In this document: one piece after another, positions 35,008 through 42,950 of the stretch
Position numbering within the stretch: position 1 is the first letter of the stretch
How the letters are laid out: every line of letters begins with the position of its first letter
NCBI RefSeq assembly: GCF_008725655.1
Contig: NZ_VYXP01000012.1
Location: 1-62,852, forward strand
Reading direction: 5' to 3'
Length of the DNA: 62,852 bases
Origin: Marinihelvus fidelis
GTDB lineage: Bacteria; Pseudomonadota; Gammaproteobacteria; Xanthomonadales; SZUA-36
Notes under the pieces: model-generated
What the model was told of the DNA's origin: nothing
Databases searched by the model: none
What the model saw: only the letters and a program-made list of their open reading frames with translations
Translations under genes and position numbers: made by a program

Positions 35008-36201
35008 TCACGAAACTTTGACTTTGATTAGCTCTTGCATTTTTGGGGCTTTTTCTTGCATTTCTGCGGCTGACTCAAACTCAATAAATACAATTCCAAG
35101 TCGTTGGGTCATGTGATCGGCGATTTGATCACCTTTTTTCATCACCATGTAGTTGTCTTTAACATTAGCGAGAATTGATTCTGAGTATTCGATTTCAGCT
35201 ATCTGTCCGTCTTGTTCACTCATGATGCAATGCCGGAGAAAAAATCTGGTAGTTATTGTCTGTGAATTTTCAATGCTTTTTGGGTTTGTGAACGACTTCA
35301 CAATTTGAAGCGGATAGTCGACAGAAGTGGCATGCTTTACAAACTCTGGGTACCAGTCCCCCGGGGGGCGCCGACAGATTTCAATGATGAAGGGCTGATC
35401 GTCCCTAACAATAAACTGTACGTGGAATAACCCATCCACTAGCGAAAGTCGCTCCGCAATTGTTTCTGACTGCTCAATCAACTCTTTTTTGGCGAATTCA
35501 GATACAGAGCTTGGGGAAGATGCGCCTGAAACGAGATAAGGGTTCTTGAAGTAATGCTCATCGTCAAAGAACGAGAACACGACTTTGCCATTCTTAAGAA
35601 GGCAGGAAAGCCCATGCCTAGTGCCTTCAAGGAATTCTTCAATGACGATTCGCTTTGCCTTGGAGCTTGTAAGTGCGGTCGCAATTTTCTCACCAGCATC
35701 CTCATTTACTTCAATCTTTGTAATTCCTGAGCCAGAGCCCAGGTCTACGGGCTTCACTATCATCGGTGTTTTTTGGAGTTTCAAATAAGCTAAAGCTTCT
35801 TGAGAATTAGTGAAACACTGTGCGACAGGCGTGGGTATATTGTTAGCTGTTGCAAACTTTCTGTAGGCATCTTTGTGATGAATGATTTGAGCAGTTTCGA
35901 ATGAATCGTAGCCTGGCAGTTTCAGGTGCTCTGCAACGTATGTTGCTGCTAGGCCGCAAAAGTCATTGCAGCCAGGACATATCGCTTCGATTTTCAGTCT
36001 TTTTGCCAAATCCAATATCGCTGAGTGGTCAGCGTAGTCTACGGGGTAGTATTCATCTGCTTCGCAATGCCCTGGGCTATTTTGGTTGAGACCCGTAGTT
36101 GACACGTGAAAGCCTAGAGTTTTTGCCGCCTTTATTAGCGGAATATCTGCATAGGCACCACCAACGAAAAGTAATGGTTTGCTACGTTTGATGGACATCA
36201 T
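35008..36201 (-). CDS. ATP-grasp ligase in glycan locus
   Basis: A 397-aa ATP-grasp protein. The pre-ATP-grasp Rossmann start is PLLFVGGAYADIPLIKAAKTLG; the ATP-binding parts are MIVKPVDLGSGSGITKIEV, IVIEEFLEGTRHGLSCL and the metal-binding region in FIIEICRRPPGDWYPEF. Such enzymes join an acid to an amine or thiol through an acyl phosphate, as in carbamoyl-phosphate synthase and amino-acid ligases. The substrate is unknown; attaching an amino acid to an amino sugar is possible given the neighbouring aminotransferase. AGGA lies before ATG 36201. Its start faces the aminotransferase start across 56 bp. Confidence 0.82.
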   Translation of the reverse strand: MMSIKRSKPLLFVGGAYADIPLIKAAKTLGFHVSTTGLNQNSPGHCEADEYYPVDYADHSAILDLAKRLKIEAICPGCNDFCGLAATYVAEHLKLPGYDSFETAQIIHHKDAYRKFATANNIPTPVAQCFTNSQEALAYLKLQKTPMIVKPVDLGSGSGITKIEVNEDAGEKIATALTSSKAKRIVIEEFLEGTRHGLSCLLKNGKVVFSFFDDEHYFKNPYLVSGASSPSSVSEFAKKELIEQSETIAERLSLVDGLFHVQFIVRDDQPFIIEICRRPPGDWYPEFVKHATSVDYPLQIVKSFTNPKSIENSQTITTRFFLRHCIMSEQDGQIAEIEYSESILANVKDNYMVMKKGDQIADHMTQRLGIVFIEFESAAEMQEKAPKMQELIKVKVS

Positions 36202-36257
36202 TCATTCATCCTGTAAATTGACATTTGTTCCGTTATTAGCTGTAGGGGGGAGAGCTT

Positions 36258-37373
36258 TTGAACAGTGAAAAGACCCTTCATGTGGGGTCTCCAAATATTG
36301 GGGAACTCGAAGCATTCTGGGAGCGTGCACAATTTATTTTTCAAGAGAAGTGGTTGACCAACCGCGGAAAACTTGTTCAGCAGTTTGAACGAGAGCTAGC
36401 TAAGTTTCTAGGCGTAAAGCATTGTATTTCCATGTGCAATGGGACGGTGGCACTGGAGATCGCCATTAGGGCTCTGAGCCTAGAAGGTGAAGTAATTTTG
36501 CCGTCATTCACTTTCATTGCAACGGCGCATGCGTTGCAGTGGCAGGAGATTACCCCTGTGTTTTGTGACATCAGCCCCGATACCTTCTGCATTGATCCTT
36601 GCAAAATTGAAAGCCTGATTAATCCGAAAACTTCTGCAATTGTTGGTGTTCACGTATTCAGTCGACCGTGTGACGTAGATGCTTTGCAGAGAATTGCTGA
36701 TCGCCATGGTCTCAAACTGTTATTTGATGCTGCTCATGCTTTTGGTTGTTCATATGGTGCAAAGACTATAGGAGGATTTGGAAACTGTGAGGTCTTTAGC
36801 TTCCATGCTACGAAGTTCTTTAACTCGTTTGAGGGGGGGGCAGTAACAACGAACGACGATCAGTTGGCAGAGAAAATAAGACTTATGCAAAACTTTGGAT
36901 TCGCTGGGTATGACAATGTCGTACATATAGGCACAAACGGAAAGATGACTGAGATCTGTGCCGCTATGGGACTTACAAACCTTGAGAATATTGACTCATT
37001 CTTGAGAGTAAATAAGAGGAACTATGACCTTTATCGGGAAAAGCTCTCGGGTTTAAAGGGCCTGGAACTCATGTGTTTTGATGAGGCAGAGAAGTGTAAC
37101 TGGCAATACATAGTAGTGGAGGTGGAAGAAACATTTCCATTAACGAGAGATAAGTTGATGGAAAAGTTACATAGAGAGAATGTAGTCGCGCGCCGTTATT
37201 TTTGGCCTGGGTGTCATCGCATGCAACCTTATCGGTCGAAAATGCAAAGTCTTGGGCAAAGATTGTCGATTACGGAGTCGCTCAGTTCTAGGTTGCTTGT
37301 TCTTCCGACAGGAACAGCTGTAGGTCCGGACGACATTTCTAGGGTTTGTAGATTAATCGCTGAATGCAATTGA
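36258..37373 (+). CDS. DegT/DnrJ-type sugar aminotransferase, VioA-like
   Basis: A 371-aa PLP-dependent sugar-nucleotide aminotransferase. The PLP lysine is Lys186 in SFHATKFFNSFEGGA; the phosphate-binding and substrate motifs NGTVALEIAIRAL and LPSFTFIATAHAL are present, and NFGFAGYD followed by NGKMTEICAAMGL closes the active site. The overall pattern resembles VioA, which makes dTDP-4-amino-4,6-dideoxy-D-glucose (viosamine), but the exact product is inference. The start is TTG 36258 with GGGGGGAG 7 nt upstream. It is the first gene of the plus-strand arm. Confidence 0.85.
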   Translation: MNSEKTLHVGSPNIGELEAFWERAQFIFQEKWLTNRGKLVQQFERELAKFLGVKHCISMCNGTVALEIAIRALSLEGEVILPSFTFIATAHALQWQEITPVFCDISPDTFCIDPCKIESLINPKTSAIVGVHVFSRPCDVDALQRIADRHGLKLLFDAAHAFGCSYGAKTIGGFGNCEVFSFHATKFFNSFEGGAVTTNDDQLAEKIRLMQNFGFAGYDNVVHIGTNGKMTEICAAMGLTNLENIDSFLRVNKRNYDLYREKLSGLKGLELMCFDEAEKCNWQYIVVEVEETFPLTRDKLMEKLHRENVVARRYFWPGCHRMQPYRSKMQSLGQRLSITESLSSRLLVLPTGTAVGPDDISRVCRLIAECN

Positions 37374-37414
37374 GTTCACTCGACTACCTCTTAGCGTGGG
37401 GGCAATAAGAAGCG

Positions 37415-38872
37415 ATGTCTTTACGTCAGTTAAGGACTAAAAGCCTCAAGGCATTAGGGTGGGAGTTCACAGGGAAGGCCATCGCTCAATCGATAGTGTT
37501 GTTGGTCGCGATATTTCTTGCCCGGTTTCTCAGCCCTAAAGACTTCGGTCTTGTGGCCATAGTCATGGCTTCGGTCGGAATCGGCCAAATCCTTTGCGAT
37601 TGGGGCTTAGGAGCAGCGCTCATCCAAAGGAAAAACTTGGAATCCATTCATTGCTCGTCCGTGTTTTTCATAAATACTATTTCCGGCGCTCTATTGATGT
37701 TGGGTATGTACTGGTTTTCTGACGGGATCGCTGTATTGTTTGGTAGCCCAGAGTTATCCGGCTATTGCAAGTTCTTGTCGATTCTGTTTTTGGCGAACGC
37801 GCTCAACCTTGTTCAACTCGCGCGCCTCAGACGTGTTTTGAATTTTTCACTAATTGCGCGAATTGAAGTAGCTGCGGCACTTGCTGGCGGTGTAACCGGC
37901 ATAGCTTTGGCTTTTTACGGAGCGGGGGCCTGGGCTTTGGTTTGGCAGATGATCACGATGGGTGTGATGGCTTTAGCCTTGACGTGGTTTTATTCATCTT
38001 GGCGGCCGAAGTGCTTGGTTTCAATTGCCGCGTTGAAAGATCTTTGGTCATTTGGCCTTCGAATGTACGTATCAAACCTTTTAGACGTGGTCTGTATGCG
38101 TATTGACATAATCATTATCGGAAAAACTCATCAGCCAACTCTTCTAGGGTTCTTTGAACGCGCGAAGGTTACGAACCAAGTTTTGGTGCAAAACTCCTCA
38201 ATGACGTTGATGAGCGTGTTGTTTCCGGTATTTAGTTCAATCCAGGATGACCTTGCTTCCACAAAATCGATCACGCAAGTCGGAATAGAAGTACTTAGCT
38301 TGTGCACTTTTTTGTTTTTGGGGGTGTTGTACTTATCTGCAGAGGATATTTTTGAAATGCTGTATGGGCCCGATTGGGCCTTTGCTGGAAGATATTTCGA
38401 GCTTCTTGTTGCCAGTAGTTTTGGCTATCCAATTAGCGCTCTTCTTTTGAATGTTCTTGCTGGGCGTGGAAGGTCTTCGGTTTTTCTGCGTCTTGAGCTT
38501 ATAAAAAAGTTTGTCTGGGCTCTAAGCTTGATGACTCTCGTTTTTATAGATTTAGAAGCGTATCTGATGAGCTTGATTTTGCAGTCCGCATTGGCAGTTT
38601 GGCTTTCAATACACGCTGTTTCTCGAGAGTTGAACGTGCCGACCTATCAATATTTAAGGCCTGTGGTGGTCCAAGGTCTGATTTCTTTGGTCGCGGCTTT
38701 TTTGGTGCACTATTTAATCGCTCGCGTCGACCCTGCTGTCGAGTTATTCGCTGTTATCCTTAAATCGCTAGCCTATTTATCAGTATTCCTATTGATCAAT
38801 ATCGTGCTTAGAACAAAATCATTTGTATCGTGTGTTAGTCAAATAAGAGTTGAAATCGATCAAATGAATTGA
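37415..38872 (+). CDS. Polysaccharide flippase (Wzx/MOP superfamily)
   Basis: A 485-aa polytopic membrane protein with about 12-14 helices, of the polysaccharide-synthesis/MOP exporter type. The N-terminus (LGWEFTGKAIAQSIVLLVAIFLARFLSPKDFGLVAI) is typical of Wzx-like lipopolysaccharide and exopolysaccharide flippases, which move undecaprenyl-linked repeat units across the inner membrane. It follows the aminotransferase after 41 bp. No polymerase of obvious Wzy type adjoins it. Confidence 0.88.
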   Translation: MSLRQLRTKSLKALGWEFTGKAIAQSIVLLVAIFLARFLSPKDFGLVAIVMASVGIGQILCDWGLGAALIQRKNLESIHCSSVFFINTISGALLMLGMYWFSDGIAVLFGSPELSGYCKFLSILFLANALNLVQLARLRRVLNFSLIARIEVAAALAGGVTGIALAFYGAGAWALVWQMITMGVMALALTWFYSSWRPKCLVSIAALKDLWSFGLRMYVSNLLDVVCMRIDIIIIGKTHQPTLLGFFERAKVTNQVLVQNSSMTLMSVLFPVFSSIQDDLASTKSITQVGIEVLSLCTFLFLGVLYLSAEDIFEMLYGPDWAFAGRYFELLVASSFGYPISALLLNVLAGRGRSSVFLRLELIKKFVWALSLMTLVFIDLEAYLMSLILQSALAVWLSIHAVSRELNVPTYQYLRPVVVQGLISLVAAFLVHYLIARVDPAVELFAVILKSLAYLSVFLLINIVLRTKSFVSCVSQIRVEIDQMN

Positions 38873-38930
38873 ATTCATAGTTAGGTTAAGCGACTTTTGG
38901 AAAACTGGGGAAACGGAGCGATCGCCAGGA

Positions 38931-39878
38931 ATGATGAATTCTCAGCCGCTTGTAAGCGTTTGCGTCATTTGTTTTAACCACGCAGAGTTTCTGGCCCGCT
39001 CTTTAGATTCCATCCTGGATCAGAGAACTGATTTTCTCTTTGAGATTGTTGTCAGAGACGATTGTTCGTCAGACGAAAGTGCGTCGATCATTCGGAAATA
39101 TCATGCTGAGTTCCCCGACAAAATTACGCCCATCTACGAGAAAAGAAATCAGTACTCTCTGGGAATCCAGCCTCTTTGGCCTGTCATCAGGAAAGCTCGT
39201 GGAAAATACCTGGCAATTTGTGAAGGAGACGACTTTTGGATTGATACAAATAAGTTGCAGTCACAGATCAATTATCTGGAAAACAATCTAGGGGTTTCTG
39301 TACTTTTCGAAAATGCGGAAGTCCGAGAATTTGACAAGACGGGCAAATTAATAAGCAAAAGATTGTTCAATTCGAAATTAGCTTCAGGGCGAATCGAGCC
39401 GTGGCAGATAATTTCTGATTGGATTACTCCGACCGCGACGGTCATGTTTAGAAAAGAAATGCTACCTCAAAAGTACTGGGAGATTACGGAGTTCCCTTTT
39501 GGTGATATACCTCTAATACTGTCGTTATCTGAATCTGGGGCAATCCACTATCGAAACCGTGTTTCAGCGGTATACCGGTCTCATCCTTCGGGGATGGTTC
39601 AATCCACGCTTCACAAACTTGAAGCTGCCGAAAAGTTCATTGCCTATTTTCAACAATATGAATCGATATTCCCAGATCTTGGCTTACATGAGGCCGCCCG
39701 AAAACGAAAGTCTGAGCATTATGCATGGATCATTTGGCTTTGTTTTTCTCAGAAAGAGTTTGGGCAGGGCCTGAGGCACTTAATTGAATTCTTACGGAAT
39801 GATCCTGTGTATTGTATACGCGTCGCCATCAAGTCAATGGTTAAGCTGATAGAACGGCGGTTTCGTAAGAAAGGATAA
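38931..39878 (+). CDS. GT2 glycosyltransferase
   Basis: A 315-aa family-2 glycosyltransferase with the N-terminal nucleotide-sugar-binding start PLVSVCVICFNHAEFLARSLDSIL, VRDDCSSDES, and the DXD-like motif in LAICEGDDFWI. It has no clear transmembrane segment except a weakly hydrophobic C-terminus, so it is likely cytoplasmic. The role is to add one sugar of the repeat unit; donor and acceptor are unknown. ATG 38931 and ATG 38934 are both possible. It is in line with the flippase (58 bp gap). Confidence 0.85.
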   Translation: MMNSQPLVSVCVICFNHAEFLARSLDSILDQRTDFLFEIVVRDDCSSDESASIIRKYHAEFPDKITPIYEKRNQYSLGIQPLWPVIRKARGKYLAICEGDDFWIDTNKLQSQINYLENNLGVSVLFENAEVREFDKTGKLISKRLFNSKLASGRIEPWQIISDWITPTATVMFRKEMLPQKYWEITEFPFGDIPLILSLSESGAIHYRNRVSAVYRSHPSGMVQSTLHKLEAAEKFIAYFQQYESIFPDLGLHEAARKRKSEHYAWIIWLCFSQKEFGQGLRHLIEFLRNDPVYCIRVAIKSMVKLIERRFRKKG

Positions 39879-39905
39879 TTTTAAGTCACAAAGTGGTGCG
39901 CATAT

Positions 39906-40442
39906 ATGGCAAGCGAAATTTCAGAGTTCGATCTAGACGCATATAAGAGGATTCGAGAGAACGTAATGATGTTCATTAAGAGTGCATCGCTCAAGTTTGA
40001 TCGAAGTTCAATTCGATTGTTGGATATAGCACCGCAAGATCATGAAGGAGCTAAACAGTTTTTTCACAATGCGGAAGTTCTGACGGCCGACATCGACCCG
40101 AATTCGAATGCCGACTTTATCGTTGATATTTGTTCTAAAAACTGCAGTGTGATTCCGAATAATCATTTCGATGTAGTACTTTGCATGGAAGTACTGGAGC
40201 ACACACTCAATCCTTTTGCGGCTGTTTCTGAAATAAGGCGAATGCTAAAGCCGGGGGGGACTGTGTTTATTTCGACACCATTTAATTTTCGAATTCACGG
40301 GCCGCTGCCAGACTGTTGGCGGTTTACAGTGCATGGATTACAGGCTCTATTGCGCGAGTTTAAGTCTGTGGAGATTGAAGAGTTAGAAGACAAGAATAGG
40401 TTTCTAATGCCATTTCACTACACCACTGTAGCCGTTAAGTAG
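39906..40442 (+). CDS. SAM-dependent methyltransferase (class I)
   Basis: A 178-aa class I methyltransferase. Motif I is divergent (IRLLDIAPQDHEGAKQF), the acidic residue after strand 2 is in VLTADIDPN, and the motif IV/post region FDVVLCMEVLEHTLNPFAAVSEIRRMLKPGG is typical. It probably methylates a sugar or glycan end. The protein is short for the family but complete. It lies 27 bp after the GT2 gene and 4 bp before the ATP-grasp/HAD gene. Confidence 0.8.
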   Translation: MASEISEFDLDAYKRIRENVMMFIKSASLKFDRSSIRLLDIAPQDHEGAKQFFHNAEVLTADIDPNSNADFIVDICSKNCSVIPNNHFDVVLCMEVLEHTLNPFAAVSEIRRMLKPGGTVFISTPFNFRIHGPLPDCWRFTVHGLQALLREFKSVEIEELEDKNRFLMPFHYTTVAVK

Positions 40443-40446
40443 TTTA

Positions 40447-41718
40447 ATGAAGAACGTTCTGGTTTTTCCATGTGGGTCCGAAATCGGTTTGGAGATTCAT
40501 CGGTCTCTTGCGAACTCTATTCACTTCAATTTAATTGGCGCTAGTAGCGTTGACGACCATGGAAGGTTTACGTTTGCGAATTACATAGGTGGAGTTCCGT
40601 TAGTAGATAACGATAATTTTGTCGACAGCATAAGACAGATTATTGAAAAGCATGACATCGATTTGATCATGCCTGCGCATGATTCGGTTGTGCTTAAGTT
40701 GGCGGAAAATCAGTCGTTTTTAGATGCAACAGTGGTTACATCTCCCAAGCGAACTTGTAGAACTTGCCGGTCGAAGATATTGACTTATGAAGCGCTTCGG
40801 CGTTTAGTCAAAACTCCTGTGCTTTTCGCGCCTGAAGAAGTTAAATCATTCCCCGTCTTCCTTAAGCCTGATATTGGGCAGGGGTCTAGAGGAGCTAGTA
40901 TCGTAAATTCACGCGATGAGCTTGAATGTCGGTTAGAGAATTCTGATGGGGTGTTGGTGCAGGAGTACTTGCCAGGTGAAGAGTATACGGTCGACTGTTT
41001 TACCGACCGTCACCGCAAGCTGCGCTTTGTGGGGGGGAGGAAACGAGCACGAATTTCCAATGGAATCAGCGTGAACTCTTACGAGGTTTTGGATTTGCGT
41101 TTTACAGATATCGCGCAGTCAATTAATGACTGTCTACATTTACGCGGTGCATGGTTTTTCCAATTGAAAGAGAGAGCTAATGGAGATCTAGTCTTGCTAG
41201 AGGTTGCGCCGCGGATTGCTGGCACGATGGCTTTATTTCGAATGGATGGGGTTAATTTTTCTCTACTAAGTCTGTTTGATGCATTGAATTTAGATATCGA
41301 AATTATAAGGAATAACCAAACGCCTGAAATAGATAGGGCGCTTGCTGCGCGATATATCAATCGATTCGATTATTCGAACGTTTATGTCGATTTTGACGAT
41401 ACGCTAATAATTCGAAATTCTGTCAACGCACTCTTAATGGCATTCTTATATCAAGCCAAAAGCAAAGGCGCACGAATAGTTCTGCTTACGAGACATAAGC
41501 TAGATATTTTCGAAAGCCTTGATAAGTACTGCATTGCAAGAATGGTCTTCGATGAAATTTATGTGCTAACTGAATATGAACCGAAGAGTAAGTATGTAAA
41601 CAAGGGAGGTATTTTTATTGATGATTCTTTTTCGGAAAGGTTAGAGGTTTCGTCGATTCAAGGAGTTAAGGTTTATTCGCCGGATGCGGTCGAATCTTTA
41701 TTAGACTGGACGAGTTGA
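40447..41718 (+). CDS. ATP-grasp and HAD-like fusion protein
   Basis: A 423-aa two-domain protein. Residues 1-300 form an ATP-grasp enzyme: a CarB-like start (LVFPCGSEIGLEIHRSL), PVFLKPDIGQGSRGASIV, VLVQEYLPGEEYTVDCF and LLEVAPRIAGTMALF. Residues 311-423 carry HAD motifs: YVDFDDTLI (Asp315, Asp317), the Thr of LLTRH, Lys380 or Lys382, and FIDDS (Asp392-Asp393). An ATP-grasp synthetase joined to a HAD phosphatase suggests an acyl-phosphate or phosphorylated intermediate processed in one protein. The substrate is unknown. It is the last gene of the plus arm and converges on wecE. Confidence 0.82.
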   Translation: MKNVLVFPCGSEIGLEIHRSLANSIHFNLIGASSVDDHGRFTFANYIGGVPLVDNDNFVDSIRQIIEKHDIDLIMPAHDSVVLKLAENQSFLDATVVTSPKRTCRTCRSKILTYEALRRLVKTPVLFAPEEVKSFPVFLKPDIGQGSRGASIVNSRDELECRLENSDGVLVQEYLPGEEYTVDCFTDRHRKLRFVGGRKRARISNGISVNSYEVLDLRFTDIAQSINDCLHLRGAWFFQLKERANGDLVLLEVAPRIAGTMALFRMDGVNFSLLSLFDALNLDIEIIRNNQTPEIDRALAARYINRFDYSNVYVDFDDTLIIRNSVNALLMAFLYQAKSKGARIVLLTRHKLDIFESLDKYCIARMVFDEIYVLTEYEPKSKYVNKGGIFIDDSFSERLEVSSIQGVKVYSPDAVESLLDWTS

Positions 41719-41810
41719 TTCGATACGTATGAAAGAAACAGATTTTTCAGTAGTTAAAACATGATGAAACCACACATTAATAATGACTTTAAATGAGCGC
41801 ATAAAAACAA

Positions 41811-42950
41811 TCAAAGACTGTCATGGTTAAACGCTTTGTAAATTGTGTTGATCACACATTGTTGAACTTCACCAAGACCAATCCAAAGCGGAAGACGAAC
41901 GAGGCGTTCACTGTAAGATGTAGTAACTGGTAACGCATTTGTTTCTGGATTTAGGTGCTTTCCGTATGGCGAGTCATGGAGAGGAACGTAGTGAAAAACA
42001 CTGTGAATTCCATGCTCGCTTAAAGTTCTGATAAAACTAGTTCTCTCTTGCTTGGATTCGAGAAGTAGATAATACATATGTGCGCTATGACTACAGTATT
42101 GTGGAGTAATTGGGCGTCGAAAGAACCCACGTTGCTCCAAAATTTCCAATGAATCGTGATAATGCATCCAGAGATTCATACGTTCTTGTTTGATTTCACT
42201 AGCTTCCTCTAATTGAGCCCACAAAAAAGCGGCGACCATTTCGCTCGGTAGGAATGAGGAGCCAATGTCCACCCAAGTGTATTTGTCAACCTGGCCCCTG
42301 AAAAATTGATTGCGATTAGTGCCTTTTTCTCGAATGATCTCTGCCCTCTCAATCAAGTCTTCACGGTTTATAAGTAGTGCTCCACCTTCACCGGAAATAA
42401 CATTTTTAGTTTCGTGAAAGCTAAAAGCGCCAATGTCGCCGATACTCCCAAGTGGTTGGCCTTTGTAAGTACACATAATCGCTTGAGCCGCATCTTCAAT
42501 CACTAGTAATCCATGCTTCTGGGCTATGGTCATGATCGTGTCCATTTCGCATGCAACACCTGCGTAATGTACTGCGACGATCGCGCGGGTTCGCGGCGTA
42601 ATTGCTTCTTCGATCAGGGATTCATCAATATTCAGGGTATCTTCCCGAATATCTACAAACACCGGAGTTGCACCGCGCATTACAAAAGCATTAGCCGTAG
42701 AGACAAACGTATAAGAAGGCATAATGACTTCGTCGCCTTCGCCGATGTTTCCAAGAATGGCTGCCATCTCAAGCGCTGCGGTGCATGAGTGTGTCAGGAG
42801 GGCCTTCTTGCTTCCCGTGTTGTCCTCAAGCCACTTGTGACACTTGGCGGTAAATTGCCCGTCACCTGCGAGCTGCCCGTGCTGGTGAGCCTGGGCAATG
42901 TAGGCCAGTTCTCGGCCTGTCATAAAAGGCTTGTTAAAAGGGATTTTCAT
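41811..42950 (-). CDS. wecE: dTDP-4-amino-4,6-dideoxygalactose transaminase WecE (RffA)
   Basis: A 379-aa DegT-family aminotransferase closely matching WecE: IPFNKPF, LLTHSCTAALEMAA, VIMPSYTFVSTANAF, VHYAGVACEMDTIM, VIEDAAQAIMCTYKG, the PLP Lys182 in FSFHETKN, and REKGTNRNQFFRGQVDKYTW. WecE transfers an amino group from glutamate to dTDP-4-keto-6-deoxyglucose, giving dTDP-Fuc4N. The ATG directly follows the stop of the membrane protein gene, so the two are co-transcribed. WecD, which acetylates the product in enterobacterial common antigen synthesis, is not in the window. Confidence 0.92.
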   Translation of the reverse strand: MKIPFNKPFMTGRELAYIAQAHQHGQLAGDGQFTAKCHKWLEDNTGSKKALLTHSCTAALEMAAILGNIGEGDEVIMPSYTFVSTANAFVMRGATPVFVDIREDTLNIDESLIEEAITPRTRAIVAVHYAGVACEMDTIMTIAQKHGLLVIEDAAQAIMCTYKGQPLGSIGDIGAFSFHETKNVISGEGGALLINREDLIERAEIIREKGTNRNQFFRGQVDKYTWVDIGSSFLPSEMVAAFLWAQLEEASEIKQERMNLWMHYHDSLEILEQRGFFRRPITPQYCSHSAHMYYLLLESKQERTSFIRTLSEHGIHSVFHYVPLHDSPYGKHLNPETNALPVTTSYSERLVRLPLWIGLGEVQQCVINTIYKAFNHDSL

